Shown: positions 24,521 to 43,873 of the stretch, one piece after another
Position numbering within the stretch: position 1 is the first letter of the stretch
How the letters are laid out: each line of letters starts with the position of its first letter
Source: Selaginella tamariscina
Taxonomy: Eukaryota > Streptophyta > Lycopodiopsida > Selaginellales > Selaginellaceae
NCBI GenBank assembly: GCA_003024785.1
Contig: PUQB01000009.1
Coordinates: 1,178,632-1,242,631 of the forward strand
Direction: 5' to 3'
Length of the DNA stretch: 64,000 bases
Position numbers and translations under genes: made by a program
The notes under the pieces: model-generated
What the model was told of the DNA's origin: nothing
The model's database searches: none
The model's input: only the letters and a program-made list of their open reading frames with translations

Positions 24521-25251
24521 TATTTTTAGAACACCATTTGTTAAACATTAATTTATAAATTATTAATTTATTTTTAATTGTTAAAACATGTATACTAGAA
24601 ATAGAATATATTCTGCATTTTTTTATTAAATAAATAAAAATATGAAATGCAAATACATGTATACACACACATTAACACATGCATATGTATATATAATATT
24701 TTTCATGAAGTTTTTACTTGTTTAAACATATCCAAAATATATAAAATTTATAAAATATGGTGAGATGAAATTATATATTATATATTATAAATAAATTTTA
24801 AAGTGGTTAAAAATATTTATTACAAATTGAAAATAAATGTTTATTATAAATTGAAAATTATTTAAAATATTTATTATAACTTGACATAATAATGTTAAAT
24901 TAAATGTAGATATGTTAAGTTCATTAAAAATAATTAAGTTAATAATCTTAACTTAAATGTAGATATAAAAGTATATTATATTAAGGACAATATTCAAATT
25001 CATTTTCTTTAATATTTTGATTGTAAATATTGCCATTAACACAATCCCTTAATTTAAATTAAAAAGTTAAGAGTTAATGCTTTAACACAATTGTTTAATT
25101 TAAGTTAAAGGTTGACCAAAACCCTTAACTTTTCTTCTTAATGAAGAGTTAGTGCAAATCAAATACACCCTTAACCCTTACTTAACTTATGCATGCTAAA
25201 TTAAGTTAAAGGTGGTGCAAAATGATTCTTAAACAAAATTTTAAAAACATT

Positions 25252-25315
25252 AATTCCTGTCTAAATTAATACTCCACCTTGATTCCAACACTATAAATTT
25301 AGACAGGTTTTACTA
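25252..25315. mobile_element. Pogo-type MITE fragment downstream of GH1-B
   Basis: CCTGTCTAAATTAATACTCC pairs with the reverse of AATTTAGACAGGTTTTACTA. It sits at the same place relative to the gene as the MITE at 16628-16772. Confidence 0.5.
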
Positions 25316-25405
25316 TATATGAACATTTGTATACTATAATATATATATATGTATTTATAAAATGACACATATAACTAGCTTAACGATATTATATATCTAG
25401 ACAAG

Positions 25406-28845
<3,440 letters not shown>

Positions 28846-29990
28846 CGTATATGTGTCAAGATTATATCATCACATCATATATGTATGACTCTGTCAAGAT
28901 TATATCATCACGTGAAAGTAAACTGTATATATAAAAGTATGAATAGTACGTCTATATATAGCATCATGTCCAATATGTGTTAATATATGTATATGACTAC
29001 AAATATTGATTTTTTAATAATGCACGATGATGATATATATAGTTACTATTTAAATGTAGAAAAATAATTCATATTTTAACATATTTACTGTTCATTTTAT
29101 ACAGAATCTTTTTTTTTTGTCAGCCCAATGTTAGGATATGAACTTTAAGAGTATTATTTAATTATTAGGAAAATTAAAAGTATATTATGTGGCCAAGGCT
29201 GTCCGGTGGTTAGGATTATACACAAAATATTAAAAAATATTAAACGTAAGTCCAATAGAAAGGCAACTTGCACATCTATTTAGGAAAATTTTATATTTTA
29301 CATATACTTAAACCTTTTACTACACTTACATTTACAAATTTAAACTGTACCAAATAAAATAACATGGAAAAGTATTTAAAAAGTAAATCAGCAATAACAA
29401 TTACAGGTTTAGTAATTATAAATTCAAAATCCAGAAAATAATTAAAATATAAATGTATTTGTTAAATATTTTTGTTATTATTTAAATTTAACATAGAACA
29501 TCTTACGTGTTGAAGTTTCTTGAGTAATTTTCTAAACTTTTGGGGTAAATTTGCAATATCTGACAACAACTGGTATTGAATCAGATAGGCTCTATTGTAT
29601 ATGTATCAAATATAATATATGAATATTACTTTCAACTAAATGATAATAAAAAATACTGTATTTTAAATTGTCATCGAACTAAATAACTTCTACAAAATGT
29701 TACATTTAAATTAAACTTGTGTAGTAATAGAATGTTTAGCCATCCCAAACTGAACTTCCAACGTTACAGCAAGTATATTATATATACACATACGTGTGAA
29801 TGTGTGTGTGCGTGTGGATATAGAAACGTTTGTAACGGAATGTTTGACTGGTGTGTGGTAAAACAATTAAATTACTAATGACTCCTGTATATATTGAATC
29901 GAAAACAAAGTGGTCTTCATCTTAAACAAAAAAGAATCTTTTAAAAATTTAAAAATATTTATTAAATTAATTATTAACATTAATTTCGTA
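28846..29990. other. Upstream region of GH1-B, duplicated unit
   Basis: No gene is seen. It is homologous to 20286-21500, with one complete and one truncated leader repeat and the tRNA-Glu-like stretch at about 29198-29216. Confidence 0.6.
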
Positions 29991-29991
29991 A

Positions 29992-30110
29992 CAGTAGAAC
30001 CTGTTTAAATTAATAACCTAACTACATTAATATTGTGAGTTAGTTTTAACAATATTAATTTAAACATGTTGTATTCATCCCAGCAGTATTAATTTAGACC
30101 GGTTCTATTG
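29992..30110. mobile_element. Pogo-type MITE between GH1-B and GH1-C
   Basis: It starts CAGTAGAACCTGTTTAAATT and ends, in reverse, AATTTAGACCGGTTCTATTG followed by TA. The terminal inverted repeats are clear. Confidence 0.65.
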
Positions 30111-30140
30111 TATACGAATATTAAATATACACCACTAATG

Positions 30141-30184
<44 letters not shown>

Positions 30185-30218
30185 TGACACATATAACTAG
30201 ATTATATATCTAGACAAG

Positions 30219-33571
<3,353 letters not shown>

Positions 33572-33742
33572 GATTTATTTCAGCACACACACGCACAAAA
33601 ATTCAGCATTCCATATGCGCATATATATGTGTATATTATATTAAATCATGTGTAGTGATTATCCTGACGTTGATATGACTCAGATCCGTGTTATAAAAGT
33701 TAAAGAACATGACGAAATTTGTACAGTATAATATAATAATAT

Positions 33743-33773
<31 letters not shown>

Positions 33774-35990
33774 AAAGTAAGAATTGTACATCTATATAAT
33801 CTGATGCTCAATAGGTGCAAAGCATTATATATATAAAGTTTTCCACACGTACACGTGTAAGTAAACACTAGATATATTATTCAATTATAAAGTCAAAGAG
33901 ATATATATCAAGAAACAGTTTAAAGAGCATAAATAGATGCTTTAGTTAAATTTAGAAAATAAAATAAAATCAATGTCACATTTAAGAATCTCTACGATAC
34001 AACCCCCTAACAACCAAATGGGGTGGTGCTTTTCCTTCCAAGTAAAAGAATTGGACTTTTTTTCATTAAAATTATCTAATTAAACTAGATTAATAGTTGC
34101 TATTTGTTTAATTTATGTAAGAACTAAAACTATGTGAAATTAATATCTATATAAAATGTAGGGACACTTTGCTATCATCTTTCTGATAACTATTTGTATA
34201 AAATGGTGATACTTCGCTATCATCTTTATAATCGATAGATATTGTTGAATCTTTGGAAAATGAAAGATAAAAAGGCATATGGACCACTTGAAGTATTTGA
34301 ATAAATTTCTAAAATTATTAAAACATAATATAATGTGATTACGAATGCATAATATAAAATATAATATGTTTATATATATATATGCTTCATACAAAGCCGT
34401 TATACAAGAACCCCGTTTGGTAATGATAATTACTTAATTGTATATATGGTCAATGCATTATACAAGAACTATTTGGTTAATTACAAGGTTATAGGAGAAT
34501 ATACTTTGGTATATGCTAATTAAATTCTTGGAATATGCTCTGGACAATTATGCACTGCAGTAACTTATGCGAGACCAACGTCACTATTGTTTGGATTACT
34601 AAATATGTGACTATTATAACATATGGTTACATAGATTATTATATAATAGTTATTCTATATATGGTAGTAACTTATTAGTGATATGTATATGACTTATATG
34701 TGTAATAAGTCTGTTTGTGAAATCATGTTTGCACTAGATGAAGGATTTGGGATACATGTAGAAAATATTCATTAGACTAATGTCTAAGTTAATATGTATA
34801 TTGTTTTATAAACAATAAGAACTCTAGAAGTCTAGAGGGAGGGCAGAAGCTCAGGGGATTTAAGTATATATGCTGAAGGTATGTATCTCACACACACACA
34901 CACACACACTTATATATATATATTATTGAATCTTGATGTGTATTTTTTTAATCTAATTCCATTTTCCTTCATATTAATATTATTAGAGAGTAATTACACG
35001 TTCTCAATAATATTCTGTGAAGTTTTGCTTGGCATTTTGATAACAATATAAGGTTGTAATATCAGTGTCACATTAAATAATAATTAATGTTCAAATTCAA
35101 TTAAGGATTCTATTATGATAGAATAATAATTAATTTTTGGTGTTTTATGTTTGTGAGTGGAACAAAATGTTAAATATATACATAAATTATAAATTACATT
35201 ATAAACAATAACATACTTAAATTATGAATATGAAAGATTCTCTTATTAGTTTATGTCATGTTAAACATGAAAGAAATTCACCATAAACCATATTTTATCA
35301 TCAAAATTTGGACTTGATAATAAAAGTTATATGTGAACATTATTATGTAAAGTTTGAAAGATAAGCGTTCAAGAGTCTTAATATGAATTGGTTGAACAAT
35401 ATTAAGAATTAAAGAATTAAAATTGAAAAAAGTAAATGACATATAATATGTAATAATTTGAATAATAAATTTGAAAATACATAAAAAACGATAGTTCTTA
35501 TAATGAAAAAGATTTACAACAAAATGAGGGAAAGTTTCAAATAAAGGGATAAGAAATTAGAATGAAATCCTTTTTCATTTAAACAAAAATGAAAATTAAA
35601 AATAATAATTTATGACTTTTAATTTTTAGAATTTATGATTGTTCAAAATGAATTCTCTCTTAGAAATCATATGTGATGGCACACCATGCATGCTACACAT
35701 GTATAATCAAAGTTATACACTTACGAAAGATAGGCTTTATTAATTATATATTCTCAAAATATTAGTAAAACATGATTTATTTAAATTAAACTAAAAAACA
35801 CAAGTGTGAGAAAAAAAAAAAATTCTATTATATTATAAAATATATTTAACTTTATTATAATATTTTAAGTTTTCTATTTGCAAATATATATAAAATATAG
35901 ATATAAATTTAGCCTTTGTGTATGTTCATCAATCTATGTGTTTTCTACACACATATTATATATATATAGACACATATACACATCAATCCA
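33572..35990. other. AT-rich intergenic region
   Basis: No gene, RNA or element is recognised. It contains (TA)n at 33748-33772 and (CA)n at 34890-34910. The upstream sequence of copy C does not resemble that of copies 0, A and B. Confidence 0.5.
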
Positions 35991-35993
35991 TTT

Positions 35994-36539
35994 TGTCAGA
36001 GTTTTAACTCGAAAGGTTAACACGTGACTGTTAAGTGGCCTTTTAGAGTCATTACTTTGTGTGAGCAACACTAAATCTTCCAAGATGACCTCAAGAGTCT
36101 GACTCAAATGCTAGTTAAACACAAGACTTAAAATCCTACCTTAAGTCCTTTAGAATGACTATCCCTCGAATTTTAAAGGATATCTTGAGTAGACTTTAGG
36201 ATCTTATCCTAGTAGACCTATAAAGAAGATGTGTCTCACACATACCCTATGATAAAGCTAATGCATTGTCACTTACCTCTTGTTTTCTTATTTACATAAG
36301 TGGGCTGGCACAGAATCTCATTCCTAAGAGGGAATATACTTGGTGAATTAATTATTAACCCATTAACCCTAAACCCTAACATGTCAAAATTTAGAGACAT
36401 TTCTAAACATATCTGACATGTTGAACTCAACAAAATTAACAATTAACTCAACCAAGACATGAAAAACAAGGGTAAAAGTTTTTTTTAAAAAGTAAATACC
36501 TAAGTGCACTAAGCGGGGCTGTTTCTCACTACATCTAAG
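35994..36539. mobile_element. Degenerate copy of the LTR-like repeat at 22025-23764
   Basis: It begins TGTCAGAGTTTTAACTCGAA and follows the same order of words (GTGTGAGCAACACTAA, CTTATTTACATAAGTGGGCT, GCACTAAGCGGGGCTGTTTC) with large internal deletions and a missing 3' end. Confidence 0.7.
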
Positions 36540-36789
36540 TAAACTTTGGGATTATGATTATATGAACTATACATATGTACATATAATTTACTAAATTATA
36601 AATATATTATATAATTGTATATAATCAATTCTTTTTGTAAAGAAAATGGTTAGCTTAATAAAAGTACACATATACTATGTTTAAATTGTGTAAATAGCTC
36701 AAAATATTGATATATATGAGAGCTAACTTAACCTTGTGAGAGTTCGGAATATAGAGATGTGAACATTCATTACTTCAAGAACCTTAACT

Positions 36790-38770
36790 TATATGTAGGA
36801 GCGAGTGGTCCAGATTGAATTCAATCCGATGGTTATCAAAACCCACTATGTTAATAATAATATGTGCACATGCAGTCGTACACATGGATCTTATATCATC
36901 CCCTGTTCTCGGAAGGATGTAAGTTGGTTAGGGTTCTCTAATAGATGGGTCCAGATTTGGAGGAACATCAGGAGGAGGCACTGGTGGATTTGTAAGTGAC
37001 ACAACTTTAACCTCATAAACTCTGTAGCACTCGACATGGTCCTTTCCATTAAAGAAGGAGACTCTTAACTAAACCACGTACCGTAAGCTTGGGAAAACGA
37101 ACTAGCACTAGTTCATCAACCTTGTACTCGCAGGAGGACAATGGTGCAAGTTGTTCTGCTGACTCTGCACGAACCAATAAAAGATTGCTCATCAGATACC
37201 GATCACATGACTTAGCATTAACAGCTTGCGATAATCGAGAAGGTCGACCCAACTCAATCGACAACACCAGGTCATGACCATACAAGAGCTTATATGGGAA
37301 GTACCGTACTCTAGTGACATAAGCATATTAGAGAGACGGCAACTAACCATCCCAATCCAAATGTTGAAAGTTTACATACTTCGTGATCATCCCATTGAAG
37401 GTTTTGACGAGCCGTTCCACTAAACCATTGTCTGAGGATGATAAGCACTTGTGAAAGTGTGACGTATCCCTAGTCGAGACGTCAAAACATGAAATGCCTC
37501 GGCCATAAATGCAGGACCATTATCCGAGAGAATTCGCTCCAGACAAGAATGCTGAAACATGACCCGAGTAAGGAGAAACTGACCAATAATAAAAGCAGTT
37601 GCACTAGCAAGAGCATTAACTTCTATCCAACGAGTTAGGTAGTCAGAAGCAATAAAACATACTTGTTATTAGCAGTCGACCGCGAAAAAGGTCCCATCAG
37701 ATCAAATGTCATAAACTCAAATGGACGAAAAATTGCAATTGACTCCAACCGTCTTTTCGAAGTACACGGGGGAGTATTGCAAGCTTGGCACCACACACAA
37801 CTATGCACATACCAAATCACATCTCCTTGCAACTCTGGCCAATAAAAAGATGTGTAGCTTCTCCATCACACGACGATGTCCCATGTGCCCGCTGAGAACA
37901 TGAGAGTCATGGTAAGCGTGGAATGAAGATTAAACGCACTACCAACCGCAAATGATCATTTGGATCAGTCCTCACAAAATAAAAAAGGTCATTTAAATGC
38001 AATATTGTGAATGTAAATGCCTGAAAGGCAAGTCATTAACAAGTGATGCAGGATTTTCGAACCCATCACGAAGCCTTCGAATCCACGGCTTAACCTTTTG
38101 AACTTCCCAAACCTCAATTAAAGATGGCAAATCTAACTCTATAGTTTGTAAACATTGAACATTAAGCACAACAAATTGCTAATGGTACAGAATTTTTGTC
38201 CAAAAAGTCCATTGATGCTGGAACAACTGGCTCCTCATGGATAAAAGAAAAGAGAGAAGGCAAAAGAGGAGCTCGAGAAAAAACATCAGTATCAGCCATG
38301 GAACTCCATGGGCGATGAACAACTTCAAAATTGTAAATTTGAAGCTTTAAGGCTCACTGAGCAGTTATTGTATCACCAATCAAATTTTTCCATTTCAACA
38401 ACAAAGTGACTGTTGCATGGTCGCTGTCAATAATGTCCGAGAATCATGCAAATAGGCATGGAGCTTCCAAACTGTTACTAAACACTCCTTTTCTATCGTG
38501 GAGTAGTTCACCTTTGCTGATTGTAACATATGACTAATGTACGCAATGGAATGTCGTTGGCCATGGACACTCATACTTCCTGTAGCAATATGCCCCCAGG
38601 ACCAATGTTAGAAGCATCTATGTGCAACAAGTATAATCTGGGTACGCAAAAATTGGAGGAGCCGTCAACAGCTCTATGAGATCTGCAAATGCCTACTTGC
38701 AATTCTTAAATCAAACAAAAGAAGTCATTAATAACTTCAACAACGCCCACAACGGTGTAGTATGATCTGA
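36790..38770 (-). pseudogene. Decayed Ty3/Gypsy pol (RT end, RNase H, integrase)
   Basis: Reading leftward from 38770: a thumb/RNase H start (TAPPIFAYPDY, DASNIGPGG), RNase H (KVNYSTIEKECLVTVWKLHA near 38470-38530), integrase zinc region (HSCVWCQAC about 37790) and core start (FMTFDLMGPF about 37710), then the integrase C-terminal part with YGHDLVLSIELGRPSR (about 37280-37230). A proline-rich tail lies near 36960. Many stops and frameshifts are present and no LTRs are identified, so this is an old insertion unrelated at close range to the other Gypsy elements here. Confidence 0.75.
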
Positions 38771-38779
38771 AAGATGATC

Positions 38780-39720
38780 CACAAATAACATGTGAAGAAG
38801 AAAACCAGTGTATTAAGAAACTGGAAGAACCAATCTTAAGTTCAAAACAGCAACTTTCACCGCATGTGTTGGGATCCCTATGCGGTTGCACCTGTTTGAC
38901 CTGAACCAACTGTGTGCAATGGTGTTCAGTCCAATTGGCACTGGAGGATCACCTGGGATTGGGAATCCATTTCTTCGGCCACCAGTGAGGGTAACGGTCC
39001 TCTTCAGCCTCACCAGATTGACGACATGGCTAGTACCACTCCACTAGGACCCTGGAGTGGAGAACGTCTATGAGACAACGTCCAAGCCAAACCGGGAAAT
39101 CATGGTCTGCCAGTCTCACCAAGACATACCATCCCTCTTTGATTGAGTGGACATAGAACGACTTCATATTCCGGGTCCCACGTAGTGCTCTTGTTCCACG
39201 ACGCCGTTGTCTTCCATGGGGTCTTCTGGCGGAGGGCTGGAGACAACATCGAATCCCAGCCACGAGGAAGAGGGCCAGAATCCGCTGTGCAAGGTTTCCT
39301 CGACCAGGGGCCCGCACTGCAAGGTGGACATGACCTTTTCCCAGTAGTTGATGACAGGCTGCATGTTGCGCTTGTACCCTTCCCCTTCAAGCTCCAGGCC
39401 TTTCTTCCAATGGTCGACATACATTTTAAGGCCAGTGGCAACCATGGGCTCGATCGGGACTGGCTTTGGGAGGAGTGCCTTGAGGCCGGTGGCATCGCGC
39501 TTGAAAATCTTGATTCCGCCGAGGGTAGCCAGTCGTCATGATAGCAACGCATCTTGTACTGGAAAACCGGGATGCCGTCTCGCATGCTATCCCTTTTCAA
39601 GTCTTATCTTGGAACCGAAAAGGAACGGGGGCGGTGCAGCAACACATCTCAAGTCAGTACATCTGCATTTCCGGACCAGAACAGGACGTCCCATGCTAAC
39701 AAATGTTTGAGTGACTCGCA
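38780..39720 (-). pseudogene. Unrecognised, frameshifted coding remnant
   Basis: I do not recognise this gene. The stretch is GC-richer than its surroundings, and on the minus strand several overlapping open frames read like one protein with frame changes. They are FQYKMRCYHDDWLP (near 39560), KMYVDHWKKGLELEGEGYKR with INYWEKVMSTLQCGPLVEET (39425-39300), and EGWYVLVRLADHDFPVWLGR with VLVEWY (39145-39030). The W/Y-rich end looks like a conserved domain end. It may be a domesticated or decayed transposon-encoded protein (inference). Confidence 0.4.
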
Positions 39721-39953
39721 TTTCGCAGTGTACACTGTCGGTGCGTAGAAGCACACCCAAGCAATGTACAACAACTGATAAAAGCAGATTGATGACGTGT
39801 CACAAATCTAGCGAATGTTTTTTCAATAACTACAGATTTTAACTGTGTACCACTTTGTACACTAGATAACATTGAAAATTTTATATCATATAATACATCA
39901 TATTAGACACTGGAAAATAATACAACACAATATAGTATACAACAGCACAATAT

Positions 39954-40194
39954 AAGAAGAGGTAGGTTGACATGCAACTTGGGGCCCTGGACAAGCAAAG
40001 CACGCGAGGCCTCGCGTGCTTTGCAGAGCCGACCTGAGTTGGGGCCCGGGAGAGCAAAGCAATTGATCTGAGTGGGGCCGGGAAGAGCAAAGCAGAGTTG
40101 ATCTGAGTTGCAGCCTGGAACAAGCAAAGCACGCGAGGCCTCGTGTGCTTTGCTTGTCCAGCGCCCAAGTTGAATGTCAACCACTACCTCTTCC
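39954..40194. mobile_element. Small foldback/MITE-like element with ~50-bp terminal inverted repeats
   Basis: The left end GAGGTAGGTTGACATGCAAC matches the reverse of the right end (GAGGTAGTGGTTGACATTCA), and the match runs through GGACAAGCAAAGCACGCGAG. Inside are two palindromes: a perfect 30-bp one at 39995-40024 and a 38-bp one with a single mismatched pair at 40120-40157, plus GAGCAAAGCA repeats between them. Confidence 0.75.
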
Positions 40195-40960
40195 TCAATC
40201 ATCTACTCGAAGATATCGCCGCCTACATTTGGAGAAGGCATAAACAGGTCACCCAATTATCACCCGGCAGATGTAACAGGAGTTGACAATGATGAACCCG
40301 TGCAAGGGAGAGCTTGAGCAGGCCCTAGTGATGTAAATATAAATAATATATATAATAAAGCAAAACTATACAAATCAAACTGGATCAAAGCTTTGATGGC
40401 TGAGATCGTGCCACATGGACGGTGGAGGTCTCCAGCCTTTAGCCTTTGTTGAAACAAGTTAAAACTGCGACGGTAAGCATCTAGGGTTTTTGTGGCTCGG
40501 GGAGGTAAGTGCTGGAAATCCTTTGGTGGCGCCCTGGGATGCGTTGAGAAGGGGGTTCATGAGAAATCAACTTTGCCATCCCGTTTCGACACTTGTGACG
40601 GCTGCCGTGACGGAGAGCGAATTGAAAATCTTTAACCGGTAGGGAGAGTTGAGAACCCGAGAGTGTACGACCGTCACACGGGAATGGTCATTGATGAAGG
40701 AAGGAATCGGCACTTGAATTACCCCGGCTTTTCTTAAGAGTCATCTCTCCAAAGATCAGGTGGCTTATCAAATGGACATGCTGTCAACAATTTCAAAGCA
40801 GCAATGCTTTCACGAGAGAAGAGTGCTCATCAGTATCGGAACTGATTGGATGAGCAGGAGCATATGAATGCGTGGAAACGGCACCTTCCAGAAGATGGTG
40901 AAGGTCTACGTAACATGGCAAAGCCCACAACGCTGACAAAAGGTGGAGAAAAAACTAAAC

Positions 40961-41925
40961 ATTAAACACTCTGGTGGATATGTATAGGAAATGCGGGTGT
41001 ATGTTGTATGAGAGGGAGGTTTTCGAAAGATGGTGTATTGGGACGTTGTTTCGTTTATTAGTCTTATACTGGGATACGTGGAGAATGGGGAAGGCTTGTT
41101 AGCTATGGATGTGTACGCTAGAATGGAGTGTCAACCGAACTCTATTATGTTTGTTGCCTCCCTCAAGGCATGTGCAAGCTTGGCTGTTGGGAAACAGCTC
41201 AGCAGGCGGATCTGTTTAGAGAAGGGGAAAGCCATTCATGTACAAGCCAAAGAGCATGGAGTCGATAGACTCGAGATTGTGGCAAACACCTTGGTAGATA
41301 TGTACAGTAAATGCGGTAGCATGGAGCTTGCTAAAGAGGTATTCGATAAGATGGATTAACCGACGGTTGTTTCATGGAACAACCTGGTTCTGGGTACCTG
41401 GAAGACGGACAAAGCTTGGTAGTGATGGACTTGCTAGCAAGGATGGACTGCGAACCGGACACTGTCATGTTTGTGGCTGCATTAAAGACATGTACCGCCT
41501 TGGCTACTGAGAGGCACCTGAGTAGGCAGCTGTGTTTAGACACAGGAACAGGCATTCATAGAGAAGCAAGGAGCAAGGTGGACTTATTTGTGGCAAACGC
41601 CTTGGTGGACATGTACAGCACGTGTGGAGCATGAATCGTGCTCAGGCAGTTTTCGATAACATGGTATGTCGTGACGTTGTCTGATGGATGAGTCTCATGC
41701 TTGGATACGTGGAGAATGGACGAGCTCAGTAGCATTAGAGTTGTTCACAAACATGGATGTAAACCGAACTCTTTTGCTTTGTTGCCGCACTCAAGGCATG
41801 CTCCTCCTTGGCCGCGGAGAACAAGCAGACTTGTATAGAGAAAGGCAAGGAGATACATAGTCAAGCTAAGGAACACGGAGTTAATCAAGTGATATATGTA
41901 GCAAACAACTTGTTAGACATGCACT
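40961..41925 (+). pseudogene. Pentatricopeptide repeat (PPR, PLS-type) protein fragment
   Basis: Several PPR units are in tandem: NTLVDMYRKCGCM (40963), then VVSFISLILGYVENGEG, MFVASLKACASLAVGKQ, KAIHVQAKEHG, NTLVDMYSKCGSMELAKEV (to 41359), then a second set with MFVAALKTCTALATERH and ANALVDMYSTCGA, and a third with VAALKACSSLAAENKQ and VANNLLDMHS. PPR proteins bind organelle RNA for editing or processing. Stops (TAA near 41359, TGA near 41633) and frameshifts break it. No start, targeting peptide or DYW domain is present. It ends where the palindromic repeat begins. Confidence 0.85.
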
Positions 41926-41987
41926 CTTTGGTTCTCACTCTCCCTTGTCGGTTGAAGATTTTCAATTTGCTCTCCGTCACAGCAGCT

Positions 41988-42900
41988 GTCACAAGTGTTG
42001 AAACGGGATGGCAAAGTTGATTTCTAATGTCTCTCTCATCCAATTGCTCTCTTAAGAACAGTTTAAATACTTTAGGACTAATGTGATATGGGCTTGGACC
42101 TTTCTTCATTGGAGGCATCATTTCTTCGATTGTTTCCCTTAACACATGCTGTGGAGGCAAGTGAGCAATGGCCTTAAAAAATCCGTTGTAAGTTGAACTT
42201 GGTTGTCGACGATGTTGTTTTCGATAAAACTTTAAAAGATGTCGAAGTGGTCCAGCAAGTTCTGAAAATCACAATTTAAGTTCTTTCTTGGATTTCTTCG
42301 GCCTTAGCACACTCATCCTCATCAACCTCATTAACACCTTTCAGTCTTATCGCCTCCTCCTCATCCTCATTCTCACCAACCTCGTCAACACCTTTCAATC
42401 TTGTCACTTTCCCTTCTTCATCCTCATCCTCACCCCTCATCAGCTGACGACGATTGATGATACATTGATGCTGTCGGTGACTAAGACAATACTTGAAGAC
42501 GCTCCAACAATCATCTTTCAGCATATGATCAGAAATGTGTAATTCAAGTCAATCACATTAAACTTTTTTCAGTGAAAAGATTTAATGCAAGTAGGTGATT
42601 TTTAAATTCCTCACTACGGTCACGGCACAAATTATAAAAAAAGGCTTGAATACGTCTGAAGAGCCGAACTTTCACGGCTTTTTGAAGATCATGTAGGAAG
42701 ATCATAACACTCGGATCTATGCGTGTTTTCAGTTAAGTAATGATAAGGCCGTTGTTTATCTTTATTTCCTGTGTGTTTAAGGGGCGGATTTCATTGATGG
42801 TAGCGGTGGAGTAGCAGTGCAGTAGTTGTTACATTCATGAATTACCACGTAGAGTTCGGGATGCAATTCAAATACGTGTCAGTTATGACCAATTTCATAA
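41988..42900. repeat. Left arm of ~0.9 kb inverted repeat
   Basis: The reverse complement matches 42960-43873 throughout, leaving a loop of about 60 bp. Both arms encode, in opposite directions, pieces of the same unrecognised protein (EEMMPxMKKGPSxxHIxPKVF, the acidic EDEDEE...RLKGV repeats and MLSVTxTILxDAPT). Confidence 0.8.
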
Positions 42901-42959
42901 AATATAAGGAGCATGCAATCCTTCACCCAGTCTTAAGAAGTGTGGGAAGGGTACAACCC

Positions 42960-43873
42960 CATGTTTCGTGAGATTGGTCATAACCGGCGCGTATTTGAAT
43001 TGTATTCCAAACTCATGCGGTGATCCACGAATGTAGCAGCTGCTGCTCCACCGTCACCATCAACAAAATTCGCCCCTTAAACACGCAAAAATAAAGGTGA
43101 GCAACGGCCTCATCATCACTTAACCGAAAGCACGTATAAATTTGAGTGTTATAATCTTCTTGCATTATCTTCAGAAAACCGTGAAAGTTCAACTCTTCAT
43201 ACGTATCCAAGCCTTTTTTTATAGCTTGTGCCGTGACGGAGTTTAAAAGTCACTTGCTTGAGGATATTCAGACTTTTTTCGGTGTCAAAGGTTTGACATG
43301 GACTGACATGAGTTATGCCTTTCTGATCATATGCATAGAAGATGACTGTCGGAGCGTCTCCAAGTATCGTCTCAGTCACTGACAGCATAATGTATTGTTA
43401 ATCATCGTCAACTGATGGTCTCAGATTCTGAGAGAGCAGGTGGAGGTGACTAAATTACAAGGTGCTGATGAGGGTGGTGAGGATGAGGATGAGGAGGAGG
43501 CGGAGGTAACAAGATTGAAAGGTGTTGACGAGGCTGGTGAGGTGATGTGCGAAGGTCGAGGAAATTCAGGGAGGAACTTGGATTGCATATCTAAAACTTG
43601 CTAGACCACTTCGACGTCTTTTAAAGTTTCATCGAGAATAACATCGTCGACGATCGAGTTCAACTTACAATAGATTTTTGGGAGGCCATTGCTCACTTTG
43701 CCTCCACAGGCATGCTATTAAGGGAAAAGAATCGAGGAAATGATGCCTCTGATGAAGAAAGGTCCGAGCCTGTGTCATATTAATCCTAAAGTATTTGAAC
43801 TGTTCTTAAGAGAGCAATTTGATGAGGGAGACATGAGAAATCAACTTTGCCATCCCGTTTTAACAATTGTGAT
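42960..43873. repeat. Right arm of ~0.9 kb inverted repeat
   Basis: It is the partner of 41988-42900. One frame on the minus strand (43210-43013) reads ELNFHGFLKIMQEDYNTQIY and another (43388-43197) MLSVTETILGDAPTVIFYAY. On the plus strand MKKGPSLCHINPKVFELFLR lies near 43755. The origin of the coding sequence is unknown. Confidence 0.8.

Larger units (their letters stand above)
21500..25230. mobile_element. Harbinger-like DNA transposon remnant, copy 2, split by an LTR-like insert
   Basis: It has the same layout as copy 1: 5' AT-rich arm, minisatellite, transposase remnant, and AT-rich arm with subterminal TTAAGTTAAA repeats. Its 5' terminal ~95 bp are missing and replaced by CCCTAAACCCTAAA (21559-21572). 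The minisatellite is interrupted by 22025-23764. Confidence 0.5.

Noticed and set aside
34140..34394. Membrane-like small protein
   Set aside because: The isoleucine/tyrosine-rich product comes from AT-rich DNA; no start context or exon support.
39881..40202. Open frames with repeated SRAP/ARPRVL words
   Set aside because: The repetition is the translation of the palindromic foldback element, not a protein repeat.
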